DNA from: Vibrio pelagius
GTDB lineage: Bacteria > Pseudomonadota > Gammaproteobacteria > Enterobacterales > Vibrionaceae
Assembly: GCF_024347575.1 (NCBI RefSeq)
Contig: NZ_AP025504.1
Span: 124,001-188,000 of the forward strand
Length of the DNA stretch: 64,000 nt
Direction of reading: 5' to 3'
Made by a program: the position numbers and the translations under genes. Position 1 is the stretch's first letter. The number at the start of each line of letters is the position of its first letter. Positions 52,460 to 61,758 of this stretch are shown here, in pieces. The notes under the pieces were generated by a model. That model worked only from the letters and a program-made list of their open reading frames with translations. It was not told the DNA's origin and did no database searches.

Positions 52460-53728
52460 TTAGTTGAAGGTGTAGTTTAGTTGAACTGCAGATAGGTAAG
52501 CTGTACCTTCCGCGCTGAATGAAAGGTCTTGGCCTAATTTGTTAGTCTCCGTGAAGTCACCTTCTTTACTCTGAACAATCGCAAAGCCTGCATCGAGAGT
52601 TAGGTCTGGGTTGATAGCGTAAGTCAGGCCTGCGCTATACCAATAACGATCGCTATCAGGGATACTTAGAGTTGCTTCACCAGCTTGTTCGTCGTAGGCA
52701 AAACCTGCACGAAGTGTCCACTGTTGGTTAAGTGTGTAAGTCGCACCTAAAGAGTAGCGATTGTTGTCGTCGTATTTTTCTGACTTTTGGAAACATTGCC
52801 CAGCAACACCGTCATTACAGTCAGGGCTTGTTGCTTTAAGTTCTTTAAAGCTGCTCCAGTGTGTCTGCTGCCAGCCGTAGTGGACTGCCCATTGGTCATT
52901 AAGCTGATGGAACGCTGAAATTTCGATGATCGAAGGTAGGGTGATTTGAAGTCGACCTGTTGTTTTGGTCGCGCTGCCTTGTACGATACCACCTGTATAA
53001 TCGGTGAACTCACCATCATCAAAGTCAAGGTCGACCTCAGAGCGGTAAGCTATCGAGAAGCGGTTGTTCTCGTTAAGTTCATATAGGCCGCCGATATTCC
53101 AACCGAAAGCGAATGTTTCACCTGTCATCTGAATTAATTTTTGAGATGCAGGGTTACCTGTGATGTTAGAAATAGCGCCTTCATGTCGGTTTAATTCCGC
53201 ATGTGCATAGACAACATTAACGCCGCCACCAACGCTTATTTGCTCATTTACACGATAAGCAAGGTTAGGGTTGAGGTTCACAGATACTAGCGCTGTATCA
53301 CCTGCTAGATCACCTGCATAAATATCATCTGGATAATCTGTTGCAACACCGTAGTTAGTGAACATGCCGATACCCCAAGCCCATTTGTCATTTATCGGAC
53401 TGATGTAGTAAGCCGCCGGTACGATTTGCAGTGGCGCAACGTCATCGGACGATTGGCTTTGTCCACCTGAACCGGGTACGTCGTTTTGCGTAACATTAAC
53501 CTCCGGATCAACAATAGACACTGCGCCTGAAAATTGTGCTTTATCAAAAAGGGTCATGGCTGCAGGATTGCGAGCTAGTACACTGGCATTATCTGCCACC
53601 GCACCTTCACCAGAGAATGAACGTCCCAAACCTGATGCTGAGTGTTCTGCAACTTGGAATCCGGCGGCTAACGAGTTACAAGCGACCAGTACTGACAGTG
53701 AAACGAGAGAGCGTTGTACTGTTTTCAT
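52460..53728 (-). CDS. fadL: Long-chain fatty acid outer-membrane transporter FadL
   Basis: A 422-aa beta-barrel. Signal peptide ends LAA-GFQV, then the hatch signature EHSASGLGRSFSGEGAVADNAS with the conserved NPAAM (residues 54-58), a central DDVAPLQIVPAAYY strand and a final strand VQLNYTFN; FadL ends usually carry Phe near the terminus. It takes up long-chain fatty acids by lateral diffusion. First gene of the fadL-volA operon. Three 11-bp-spaced direct repeats lie 62-92 bp upstream. Confidence 0.92.
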   Translation of the reverse strand: MKTVQRSLVSLSVLVACNSLAAGFQVAEHSASGLGRSFSGEGAVADNASVLARNPAAMTLFDKAQFSGAVSIVDPEVNVTQNDVPGSGGQSQSSDDVAPLQIVPAAYYISPINDKWAWGIGMFTNYGVATDYPDDIYAGDLAGDTALVSVNLNPNLAYRVNEQISVGGGVNVVYAHAELNRHEGAISNITGNPASQKLIQMTGETFAFGWNIGGLYELNENNRFSIAYRSEVDLDFDDGEFTDYTGGIVQGSATKTTGRLQITLPSIIEISAFHQLNDQWAVHYGWQQTHWSSFKELKATSPDCNDGVAGQCFQKSEKYDDNNRYSLGATYTLNQQWTLRAGFAYDEQAGEATLSIPDSDRYWYSAGLTYAINPDLTLDAGFAIVQSKEGDFTETNKLGQDLSFSAEGTAYLSAVQLNYTFN

Positions 53729-53789
53729 TTAAACCCTCCTAGGGCATTTATTTTTTATAGGTGAAAACAAACATGAGCGACCATGCCAA

Positions 53790-53819
53790 ATGTTAAGCAT
53801 ATGTTAAGTCTATGTTTTA
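53790..53819 (-). promoter_or_regulatory. Triple 11-bp direct repeat upstream of fadL-volA
   Basis: ATGTTAAG at 53790 and 53801 and ATGTTTTA at 53812, with an exact 11-bp period (one helical turn), as expected for an OmpR-family response regulator; TGTTAA-N5-TGTTAA resembles a PhoP-type box. The rest of the 327-base gap 53729-54055 holds no gene and no other clear signal. Confidence 0.55.
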
Positions 53820-54055
53820 CAAAAAGTCAAAGGAAGAGCAAATATTTTGTGAACTTATATTTGCTGGGCGCGGGACTCTAACATTAATTATATAAATACT
53901 ATCAATGAATTATGTGAGGTAAGAGGTGTGACCAGGGTGTTTTTGGGTGTTAATTACACAATAAGCAAGAGATAGTTTATTTTTTAACATATCTGAATCG
54001 GTTTACCGGAATCGCTGAACTCGGCATAATACACACCACTTTTAAATTATAAATT

Positions 54056-55150
54056 TTGGGTCACAAATTGCAGTTACTCGCAGTAGATTTCCTAGGAAAA
54101 ACACTTCGTTTAGAAGGTTCAATGGCAGGTTGGCAACAACTGTTTTGGAATAACGCATTGGTTTCGCAACTAGATGCAACATCAGAAGCGGAAGATGCTC
54201 GTACGCATCAATTTCAACTTCAAGCCGGCGAACAAGTTTTGGCTTGCCGGTTGGATGTGAAAGTTCAATGGCAACCGTTTGTTATGGAATATCGTGCCAC
54301 GGTGAATGGTGAAGTGGTTAGTCAAGGCTCTCGGAACACCAAAGATATCGAACAGCAAGTACCAGAAATTGCGCCTAAGCCAGAGAAACGTTTTAGCCTT
54401 ATTGGGTTAGTTTCTCTTGGAATGAAAGCGCTCAAGAGTGCCAAGTTGATCAAAGTAGTTTTGGCTTCAGCGAGCTTAGCGGCGTACTCTTGGCTGTTTT
54501 CGATTCAGTTTGCCTTAGCACTAATAGCGTGCCTTATGTTTCATGAATATGGTCATATTCGTGCGATGAAGTACTTTGGGATGAAAACGAAAGGCATTTA
54601 TCTGATCCCATTTTTAGGTGGTCTTGCGTTGTCGGATGAAAAAATCAACACGCGTTGGCAAGATGTGGTTATTTCAATCATGGGCCCATTCTTTGGTCTG
54701 ATTCTATCCCTGATTTTTACAGTGTTGTACTGGGCGACAGGAGAGATGTTCTTCGCAGGTCTTGCTGTGTTTAATGCTCTACTCAACTTATTCAACTTGC
54801 TGCCAATTTTGCCACTCGATGGTGGTCATGTGCTCAAAAGCATCAGTTTTTCAATGAACAGTTTGTTGGGCATTGTTTTATGCGCTGCAGCAGCGGTTGG
54901 TGGTGTGATATTGAGTTATCAGCTCAACTTAACCTTGTTTGGTTTCTTGTTGATTATGGGGAGTATAGAAATTCTGATTGAATGGAGAGGACGCCACCAG
55001 AGCCACCTTTTGCCACTTGATCGCTATGGTCAGATTATTTCAGCGGTTTGGTATGTTGGTTTGGTGAGCGGACTTATTGGTGTTATTTGGTATTTCGCAT
55101 CGACAGGCGATCAACTACTCAGTTTACCGTTACAAATTCTAGGTACCTAA
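54056..55150 (+). CDS. Site-2 protease family (M50) membrane metalloprotease
   Basis: A 364-aa protein. The N-terminal about 115 residues form a soluble beta-rich domain (LQLLAVDFLGKTLRLEGSMAG), followed by about six TM segments with the zinc motif HEYGH (residues 169-173) and the second motif NLLPILPLDGGH. These are the catalytic elements of M50 intramembrane proteases. The substrate is unknown. Start is uncertain: TTG 54056 is given; TTG 54068 or ATG 54122 are alternatives, though the last would cut into the beta domain. Confidence 0.83.
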   Translation: MGHKLQLLAVDFLGKTLRLEGSMAGWQQLFWNNALVSQLDATSEAEDARTHQFQLQAGEQVLACRLDVKVQWQPFVMEYRATVNGEVVSQGSRNTKDIEQQVPEIAPKPEKRFSLIGLVSLGMKALKSAKLIKVVLASASLAAYSWLFSIQFALALIACLMFHEYGHIRAMKYFGMKTKGIYLIPFLGGLALSDEKINTRWQDVVISIMGPFFGLILSLIFTVLYWATGEMFFAGLAVFNALLNLFNLLPILPLDGGHVLKSISFSMNSLLGIVLCAAAAVGGVILSYQLNLTLFGFLLIMGSIEILIEWRGRHQSHLLPLDRYGQIISAVWYVGLVSGLIGVIWYFASTGDQLLSLPLQILGT

Positions 55151-55185
55151 TCGCGTAAACTACTTACATTAGTACTCCAATAGAA

Positions 55186-55215
55186 AAGCCCTAGGTTGCA
55201 AAACTTAGGGCTTTC
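55186..55215. terminator. Bidirectional terminator
   Basis: AAAAGCCCTA / TAGGGCTTT-type stem between convergent M50 and M48 genes. Confidence 0.75.
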
Positions 55216-55245
55216 GTTTAAAGCAAAGCTGGTTTTTGCGAGAGT

Positions 55246-56034
55246 TTAAACCTTACAATTCGGTCGCTGTGCATTAGATTGAGGTAAGGTGGTGATTGTC
55301 GCGCGAAGATCTTGAATGCGCGTGCTATGAGAAGGGTGAGTAGAGAGCAACTCGGGAGGTTGATTTCCGCCTGACGCTTTAGCCATGTTCTGCCACAAAT
55401 TAACACTTTGGTTTGGATCGAAACCTGCATCTGCCATGTATCTTAAACCGACAATATCAGCTTCCGATTCCTGTGTGCGCTCGTAAGGAAGAATCACACC
55501 GTATTGAACGCCTAAACCGAGCGCGGCCATCGTCATACCTTTATATTGCGCGTATTCGGATGCACCAAGTGCGGCACCAGTTATCGATAATCCGGTATTG
55601 GCGAGTTGTGTTTGAGATAGACGTTCATTACTATGGTCGGCGATGACGTGCGCAATCTCATGGCCAATAACCGTTGCGAGCTGATCTTGATTAACCGCAA
55701 CCTTTAATAGACCAGTGTATACGCCTATTTTACCACCAGGTAGGGCAAATGCGTTAACTTGGTCGCTTTCAAAAACAACCACTTCCCACTCGTCAAATCC
55801 TTGTTTAGGAATATGTTTGGTGATGCTGTTTGTTACACACTGCACGTAAGCGTTTGTTTTGGCATCTTGACTGATTTTCTGTTGTTGCTTCATCTGCTCA
55901 AATGATTGAGCACCGAGCTGCGACATATCTTGGTCTGAGAACAGCAAGATCTGGTTTCGCCCTGTAGGAGAAGAGCTACATGCCGTGATACCTGCAAGTG
56001 TGAGAAGTGAAGCGAACTTCATCCATGACGTCAT
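55246..56034 (-). CDS. M48 family metalloprotease lipoprotein (LoiP/YcaL-like)
   Basis: A 262-aa lipoprotein: signal with lipobox ITAC, then zinc motif HEIAH (GHEIAHVIADHSNE), third ligand Glu in ERTQESEADIVGLRYMADAG, and the substrate-strand ALPGGKIGVYTGLL. Resembles E. coli LoiP (YggG), an outer-membrane periplasmic protease. Start ATG 56034 has GAGGATAATGT upstream. Likely part of envelope protein quality control. Confidence 0.9.
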   Translation of the reverse strand: MTSWMKFASLLTLAGITACSSSPTGRNQILLFSDQDMSQLGAQSFEQMKQQQKISQDAKTNAYVQCVTNSITKHIPKQGFDEWEVVVFESDQVNAFALPGGKIGVYTGLLKVAVNQDQLATVIGHEIAHVIADHSNERLSQTQLANTGLSITGAALGASEYAQYKGMTMAALGLGVQYGVILPYERTQESEADIVGLRYMADAGFDPNQSVNLWQNMAKASGGNQPPELLSTHPSHSTRIQDLRATITTLPQSNAQRPNCKV

Positions 56035-56154
56035 ACATTATCCTCTGTGTATTGCCGTTTTTATGCATGTTAACATCAACTTGCGTGATAGCTAATAGCT
56101 GAGCGATAACAATCACGACTTACCCATAATTATAACAATGAATAGGAACATGAT

Positions 56155-56580
56155 ATGTCTATCTGGAAAAAGCCCATAGACCTCGACATCATCAACGCGA
56201 CATCGAAGAATACGTTAATCGAGCACCTCAATATTGTATACACAGAAGTGAACGACAACTCTTTGGTGGCAACCATGCCCGTTTGTCATTTTACTCATCA
56301 ACCGCTTGGTATGCTTCATGGGGGCGCATCGGTTGTTTTAGCGGAAACTTTGGGTTCTTTGGCTGCGAATTTCTGTGTATCAGATGGGTATTTCTGTGTT
56401 GGTTTAGATATCAATGCCAACCACGTACGTTCAATGCGTGAAGGTCATGTAATTGGTAAGGCAGAGCCGATTCACTTAGGCGCTTCAACTCAGGTTTGGC
56501 AGATTAATATTACTGACGAGCGCGAAAGGTTGGTTTGTTCGAGCCGTCTGACTATCGCTGTTAAAAAACACAAGCGATAG
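56155..56580 (+). CDS. Hotdog-fold thioesterase (MenI/EntH-like)
   Basis: A 141-aa cytoplasmic acyl-CoA thioesterase of the PaaI superfamily. The key segment is QPLGMLHGGASVVLAETLGSLAAN, containing the HGG loop and the catalytic Glu on the central helix, followed by VGLDINANHVRSMREGHVIG. This pattern fits the YdiI/MenI and EntH group. The specific acyl substrate is not readable. A DUF3389 gene follows 24 bp later. Confidence 0.88.
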   Translation: MSIWKKPIDLDIINATSKNTLIEHLNIVYTEVNDNSLVATMPVCHFTHQPLGMLHGGASVVLAETLGSLAANFCVSDGYFCVGLDINANHVRSMREGHVIGKAEPIHLGASTQVWQINITDERERLVCSSRLTIAVKKHKR

Positions 56581-56604
56581 TTAATCAGGTTATTAAGAAT
56601 ATTT

Positions 56605-56838
56605 ATGGTTATTACATTTAGTGGCGGAAAGATCATCGCCACGCCTCATGAATTAGTGGTTCGTTTAGATGGTGAGTATCGTGTCACTTTGCAGGCGCAG
56701 GTGGATGCGATTCAACTCATTGGAAAAGGGGCAAATGTCATTTCTGCTAATGGTTCTGAGTGCAAATGGTCTATTAAGTTGGACGATGAGCAACAACTGA
56801 GAGAAATAGCCAACGAAGTCGGCTGTGATGTTCTTTAG
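56605..56838 (+). CDS. DUF3389 family protein (77 aa)
   Basis: A 77-residue soluble protein, ITFSGGKIIATPHELVVRLD at the start and CKWSIKLDDEQQLREIANEVG near the end. It fits a small Vibrio family I know as DUF3389, with no known function. It is 24 bp downstream of the thioesterase and followed by a terminator, so the two form one unit. Confidence 0.75.
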   Translation: MVITFSGGKIIATPHELVVRLDGEYRVTLQAQVDAIQLIGKGANVISANGSECKWSIKLDDEQQLREIANEVGCDVL

Positions 56839-56872
56839 TTAAACGTAAATAAATTCAGTAATATGGCTATTT

Positions 56873-56899
56873 GGGCGCTCATTAATGAGCGCCTTTTTT
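56873..56899 (+). terminator. Intrinsic terminator
   Basis: GGCGCTCATTAATGAGCGCC, a perfect 20-bp palindrome, then T6. Confidence 0.92.
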
Positions 56900-57008
56900 C
56901 TGTATGTTGATTAAGACAATACTATGCAAATTCGTTAGGTATTGGTTGATTTCATTGACTAAAATAAGGAAACTGAAACCCATTCCAATAAGTTGATATT
57001 TCCTCTTT

Positions 57009-58700
57009 ATGAGCAGCCCTAGATTACGAGTCCAGTTTGAAACCTTATTTGAGTACTTTGATGGTAAAGACTCAGACGTTCAATTAGATGACATTACCGA
57101 TGTGCTTTGTTGTACGCGCCGTAATGCGCGCATGGTTTTGAATAAGCTTGAAGAAGAAAGCTGGATTGAGTGGCAACCCGCTGCGGGTAGGGGAAAACAA
57201 TCTAAGCTTATCTTCAAACAGAATCGAACCAACGTAAGTGAAACACTTGCACGTCGTTATCTTGAAGATGGAAAAATCGGGCAAGCACTGAATGCGCTAG
57301 ATAGGGATGCCGCTAAGCTTACCCAAGTGATTCAAAACTACTTAGGTGTGCAATACCAAGAAGGCGAGCAGGTGATTCGTCTACCGTACTACCGCCCTCT
57401 ATCAATGCTTAACCCTGCGAAATCTATGCGTCGTTCCGAGCAGCACATTGCGCGTCAGGTATTCAGCGGTTTAACAAGGCTTGATGACAACGATCAACTG
57501 CAACCGGATCTTGCTCATTCTTGGCAAAAAATTCATGATGACCATTGGCGTTTTTTCATTCGTCCGGGGGTTCGTTTTCATAATGGAGAATTACTTCAAA
57601 CCAGCCATATTGTAGAGACACTTGACTCATTAGAGTGCCTTAACATGTTCTCGCATATCAAACATGTCGAATCTCCAGCCAACTGCGTGGTTGATGTCTA
57701 CCTGACTCGTCCAGATAAATATTTCCCACTTGCACTGACAGAGTCGATTGCCAAAGTTACATTACCTGCAAGCTTACGTGGCGATGACTATGATATTCGT
57801 CCGATTGGTACAGGCCCTTATCGTGTTGAGAAGAACGACGAACAACAGTTGATACTTCGTGCTTTCGATGGCTATTTTGGATTTCGTCCGCTGATCGATA
57901 GAGTTGAGGTTTGGGTAGTCGATGAAGCTTACTCTTCAATGGTTTATCCAAGTCTCTCAAAGCCTGTGATGGCTGATCGCGGTGACAGTGACGAAGTTGA
58001 GTTGGACCCAGGTTGTACTTATTTGTTGCTTAACCGTCAGAAGGGTATTGCTAAGAATCCATTGTGGGCTGAGTTTCTCTCTAACGCGCTAAATGCTGCC
58101 GACCTGTTTACTCATATTCCAAAAGAGACCGTTATTGATCTTGGCGTTTTACACGCCTATGGGCTCAAGCCGGGTTGGTACGATGTAAAACTCGCTACTC
58201 CTGTTTGCCCACAGTCCACAACAAAGCCAGTGATTAAGATTGCATTTCAGCGTCAACATCCGATGTTCCCAACCCTAGCGCATGCTATTGAAGCGGTGCT
58301 AAAACAGTACGATGTCGCTGTTGAGCTGTTTGATTACGATATGAACCCACCACACGCTGACGATGTCGATATCTGGATAAACCCAATGGGCATTGCTAAC
58401 AATCGCGATGATGCTCTGGTGGGCTGGCTTATGGATTACAGCTTTATTGAAGAGTCGAGCCCGTTGGATGAATTTGATCAGTGGTGCACTATGGTTGAAC
58501 AGTGGCGCGCTGGCGAATACGAGACATTCCCAGCTCGCCAACTTGGTAAGAAACTGGTTCATAGCAATCAATTGATCCCCATGTTTCACTGTTGGTTGGG
58601 GGTGAACAAAGATCAGTGCGGTACGCTGCAAAATGCCAAGTGTAATGCGTTAGGTTGGTTTGATTTTAGTCAGGTTTGGAATAAACCAGACCTCGGTTAA
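57009..58700 (+). CDS. sgrR: SgrR-family transcriptional regulator
   Basis: A 563-aa protein with an N-terminal SgrR winged helix (residues 5-110: QLDDITDVLCCTRRNARMVLNKLEEESWIEWQPAAGRGKQSKL) and a C-terminal solute-binding protein family 5 domain (YRPLSMLNPAKSMRRSEQHI; RPIGTGPYRVEKND). E. coli SgrR senses sugar-phosphate stress and activates the small RNA SgrS; I see no SgrS-like RNA beside it here. It is followed by a DMT exporter 9 bp later, a likely target or operon partner. Confidence 0.87.
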   Translation: MSSPRLRVQFETLFEYFDGKDSDVQLDDITDVLCCTRRNARMVLNKLEEESWIEWQPAAGRGKQSKLIFKQNRTNVSETLARRYLEDGKIGQALNALDRDAAKLTQVIQNYLGVQYQEGEQVIRLPYYRPLSMLNPAKSMRRSEQHIARQVFSGLTRLDDNDQLQPDLAHSWQKIHDDHWRFFIRPGVRFHNGELLQTSHIVETLDSLECLNMFSHIKHVESPANCVVDVYLTRPDKYFPLALTESIAKVTLPASLRGDDYDIRPIGTGPYRVEKNDEQQLILRAFDGYFGFRPLIDRVEVWVVDEAYSSMVYPSLSKPVMADRGDSDEVELDPGCTYLLLNRQKGIAKNPLWAEFLSNALNAADLFTHIPKETVIDLGVLHAYGLKPGWYDVKLATPVCPQSTTKPVIKIAFQRQHPMFPTLAHAIEAVLKQYDVAVELFDYDMNPPHADDVDIWINPMGIANNRDDALVGWLMDYSFIEESSPLDEFDQWCTMVEQWRAGEYETFPARQLGKKLVHSNQLIPMFHCWLGVNKDQCGTLQNAKCNALGWFDFSQVWNKPDLG

Positions 58701-58709
58701 AGGTTTACT

Positions 58710-59603
58710 ATGTCTACTTTGTTTCTTACGTTTATTACCCTGATTGCTTTTGCTGCGAACTCGGTGTTATGTCGGTGGGCGCTTGCGGACAATAGTATCG
58801 ACCCTTTGAGCTTCTCCTTGATTCGTATTGTCTCCGGTGCAATCACCTTAATACTAATTTACTGGGCTGTGACTCGCTCAAAACAGCAACTTGCTGGTGG
58901 AGAAAATAATCAGTCATCGAAATGGAAGGGCAATCCAATTTCAATTGGCGCTTTGCTCGTCTATATGTTTGGTTTTTCTTATGCGTATGTCGCGCTCGGA
59001 GCCGGTTTAGGTGCCTTAATCTTGTTTGTGATGGTCCAACTGACTATGGTGGTGGCGCACTTGATTCAAGCAAGAGGCATGTCGTTACTAGAGTGGTTTG
59101 GTTGTGCGATTGCAATTAGTGGTTTAGTTATACTTCTTTGGCCTGATAACCAACAACAGGCTTTGGATTTCAAAGCTGCGCTGCTTATGATGTTGGCAGG
59201 CATAGGTTGGGGGTGTTATACGTTAGCAGGGCGTAAAGTGAATGATCCACTGCACGCTACCATGATCAACTTTAGCTATGCAGGGTTGGCATCTCTTGTG
59301 CTGCTTATCTTTGTGTCATTCAGCGAAGTAATGTCTGGCTCGATGTTTATGAACAGCGCTGGTGTCACTTATGCTCTGCTATCCGGGGTCTTTGCTTCTG
59401 CAATGGGTTACACGCTCTGGTATCAAGTGGTGAAAAAACTCAGCACATTGACTGCATCGGTGGCGCAGCTAAGCGTCCCCATTATTGCGACTCTCGGCGG
59501 TATTGTATTTCTTTCGGAACCTCTCACGCTAAAGTTCGTTATTGCATCCGGCATTATCTTTGTTGGTATTGCAGCAGTAATCTTTGCTCCTAAAAACGGT
59601 TAA
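58710..59603 (+). CDS. EamA/DMT family transporter
   Basis: A 297-aa inner-membrane protein with ten TM helices in two EamA repeats (SLIRIVSGAITLILIYW in the first; AGIGWGCYTLAGRKV at the start of the second; VAQLSVPIIATLGGIVFLSEPLT near the end). Drug/metabolite exporters of this type have very varied substrates. It begins 9 bp after the SgrR-like gene and probably shares its transcript. Confidence 0.88.
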   Translation: MSTLFLTFITLIAFAANSVLCRWALADNSIDPLSFSLIRIVSGAITLILIYWAVTRSKQQLAGGENNQSSKWKGNPISIGALLVYMFGFSYAYVALGAGLGALILFVMVQLTMVVAHLIQARGMSLLEWFGCAIAISGLVILLWPDNQQQALDFKAALLMMLAGIGWGCYTLAGRKVNDPLHATMINFSYAGLASLVLLIFVSFSEVMSGSMFMNSAGVTYALLSGVFASAMGYTLWYQVVKKLSTLTASVAQLSVPIIATLGGIVFLSEPLTLKFVIASGIIFVGIAAVIFAPKNG

Positions 59604-59615
59604 TCCCAATCTTTT

Positions 59616-59867
59616 ATGGCTAAACCAAACAAGAAACAACCAAGCAAAACGGTTCAGATTTTCTGTGCCAAGTGTAAGACACAACTCTTCAAGTACCGAA
59701 AAGGTGGCAAAGGAGCGCTAGTAAAATGCTTTAAAGAGAGAATCGTTGAAGACTACACCACAACGCCATGCCATTGCCCAGGCTGCGAGATTGAATTCGC
59801 TAGAGATACGTTAGTGAGAGGAACGCCTGCGTTTAAGATGATAGGCGGAAAGGTCACCATGAAATAA
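59616..59867 (+). CDS. Small zinc-ribbon protein (83 aa)
   Basis: An 83-residue, strongly basic protein with two CxxC pairs: FCAKCKTQLFKY and CHCPGCEIEFAR, a zinc ribbon. It lies 12 bp behind the DMT gene and before a terminator, so it is the third gene of that operon. Basic charge plus zinc ribbon suggests nucleic-acid binding; function unknown. Confidence 0.75.
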   Translation: MAKPNKKQPSKTVQIFCAKCKTQLFKYRKGGKGALVKCFKERIVEDYTTTPCHCPGCEIEFARDTLVRGTPAFKMIGGKVTMK

Positions 59868-59877
59868 GAGATAGAGC

Positions 59878-59911
59878 ACAAAGGAGCACTATGAAGTGTT
59901 CCTTTGTTTTA
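59878..59911 (+). terminator. Intrinsic terminator
   Basis: ACAAAGGAGCACT / AGTGTTCCTTTGT stem (one G-U) with ATGA loop and T-run. Confidence 0.85.
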
Positions 59912-59937
59912 AATCTTTAAAGGCTGCTTGACTGATT

Positions 59938-60570
59938 TTATGTCTTCGGCTTATCTATTCGACCTTGTAGCTTCATGATTATCAACGCAACGATAGCGCC
60001 GGATGTATCACACAGCATGTCTTTTTGAGCATCCCAAATGTCACCCTGCGAGCCTAAAAATGCGATGCCTTCATCGCCCCCCGCCAATTCCGCATACCAC
60101 CACTCAATGATTTCATAACCCGCGGCGACACTCATGATCGCAAACAGCGAGAACCAAACTGCGATAATCGGAGACGATAGCTTCTTGCGAATCAAGTATT
60201 CAGCCAGCGGGTAGGCGTATAACCCGATAGAAAAGTGAGCAACACGGTCGAAGTTATTACGCTCAGATCCGATCAATGTATTGAACCAATCAAAAGGTAC
60301 TTCCGCGAAAGTGTATTTGGCGCCGATAGTGTGTAGAACCAACCAAATAAACATCAAGACATAGGCTGTGTTAGAGAAAGTGAGCTTGCGAGAACACCAC
60401 CAGATACCCGCTAAAATACCGACCGCTGGAATAATCTCTGCAATCCAGACTGCTCTTGATGACGGAGAAATGGCGGAGAATACAAATACGGCTAGGTAGG
60501 CAGCAGTGAGTATTAACAGTGAACGATTACAGCTTAGCGGGCTGGCTATAGGCTCAGTCGTGTTGGTCAT
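59938..60570 (-). CDS. DUF2238 membrane protein (YjdF-like)
   Basis: A 210-aa inner-membrane protein with about six TM segments. It carries the family motifs NFDRVAHFSIGL, GYEIIEWWYAELAGGDEGIAFLGSQGDIWDAQKDM (Asp/Glu/Trp pattern) in the second half, as in E. coli YjdF. Function unknown. Monocistronic, convergent with the zinc-ribbon gene. Confidence 0.87.
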   Translation of the reverse strand: MTNTTEPIASPLSCNRSLLILTAAYLAVFVFSAISPSSRAVWIAEIIPAVGILAGIWWCSRKLTFSNTAYVLMFIWLVLHTIGAKYTFAEVPFDWFNTLIGSERNNFDRVAHFSIGLYAYPLAEYLIRKKLSSPIIAVWFSLFAIMSVAAGYEIIEWWYAELAGGDEGIAFLGSQGDIWDAQKDMLCDTSGAIVALIIMKLQGRIDKPKT

Positions 60571-60772
60571 ATGTAGTCCTCATCAATAATTGAGTATGTT
60601 GTCATAGTATTGAACACTGTACAATTGGTTTTAACATTACAAAATGTGTTGAAAAGGCGGGTTACCGCCCAGTATCTAGACAAACGATTGCTAGAGTTTC
60701 ACAAAAGTTTGATTTACGACAAAGCGCCCCCTAAAATCCCCGTTCACTACATACATAACTAGAAAGAAAGTC

Positions 60773-61612
60773 ATGAAACTGGAAACTGTCGATTATCTTG
60801 CTGACGATGCAGCAGAGCAATTTGTTCGCTCACTACGTGAAACCGGCTTCGGTGTTTTAAAGAATCACCCAATCCCTAAAGAACTCGTAGAATCTATCTA
60901 TGAAAATTGGTACCAATTCTTCATGACAGAAGAGAAAAACGATTTTCAGTTTAATGTTGATACACAAGACGGATACTTTCCACCTTCTGTTTCAGAAGTC
61001 GCTAAAGGACACAGCGTTAAAGACATTAAAGAGTATTTTCACGTTTACCCTTGGGGCCAAATCCCAGAGCAGCTAAAAGAGCAGATCTTAGATTACTATG
61101 CGCGCGCAAACGCATTTGCTCAAGAGCTATTGGGTTGGGTTGAAGCTCACGCACCGAAAGACGTACAAGAGAAGTTCTCTGTCGCACTTTCTGAAATGAT
61201 TAACGGTAGCGAGCAGACACTGCTTCGTGTTCTACATTACCCACCAATGCAGGGTGATGAAGAGCCGGGTGCAATCCGTGCAGCCGCTCACGAAGATATC
61301 AACCTACTCACGGTGCTTCCAGCAGCTAACGAGCCTGGCCTACAAGTAAAAACGAAAGACGACCAGTGGTTAGATGTACCTTGTGATTTTGGCAACCTAA
61401 TCATCAACATAGGTGACATGCTTCAAGAAGCATCAGGGGGTTACTTCCCATCGACAACGCACCGTGTCATTAACCCAACAGGTGAGCGCCAAGAGAAGTC
61501 TCGTATTTCATTGCCTCTTTTCCTACACCCTAAACCAGAAGTGGTGTTGTCTGAAAAGTACACAGCGAATGAATACCTAATGGAACGTCTACGCGAGCTA
61601 GGTGTTATCTAA
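60773..61612 (+). CDS. 2-oxoglutarate/Fe(II) oxygenase, isopenicillin N synthase family
   Basis: A 279-aa non-haem iron enzyme. The DIOX_N-like start is VRSLRETGFGVLKNHPIPKEL; the facial triad is H-x-D in AAHEDINLLTVLP and the distal His in STTHRVINP; the co-substrate Arg-x-Ser is RISLP. Catalyses hydroxylation or ring chemistry on an unknown substrate. It is in a single-gene unit with a terminator. Confidence 0.9.
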   Translation: MKLETVDYLADDAAEQFVRSLRETGFGVLKNHPIPKELVESIYENWYQFFMTEEKNDFQFNVDTQDGYFPPSVSEVAKGHSVKDIKEYFHVYPWGQIPEQLKEQILDYYARANAFAQELLGWVEAHAPKDVQEKFSVALSEMINGSEQTLLRVLHYPPMQGDEEPGAIRAAAHEDINLLTVLPAANEPGLQVKTKDDQWLDVPCDFGNLIINIGDMLQEASGGYFPSTTHRVINPTGERQEKSRISLPLFLHPKPEVVLSEKYTANEYLMERLRELGVI

Positions 61613-61637
61613 GCAAGCCCGATTTCATAACAAGTTT

Positions 61638-61663
61638 AAAGCCAGCATTTCGCTGGCTTTGTT
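61638..61663 (+). terminator. Intrinsic terminator
   Basis: AAAGCCAGC / GCTGGCTTT stem with 5-nt loop. The T tail is interrupted (TTTGTTG). Confidence 0.75.
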
Positions 61664-61696
61664 GTATCTTGAAGGCGGTTAATTTTTTGACTAGAA

Positions 61697-61716
61697 GTTC
61701 AAGTTCAAGTTCAAGA
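61697..61716. repeat. Short hexanucleotide tandem repeat
   Basis: GTTCAA repeated three times in the gap before the DnaJ-related gene. Confidence 0.5.
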
Positions 61717-61758
61717 AGTTATTGTTTGGTATTTGGGCTCAATCGTTGAAACATTGAG

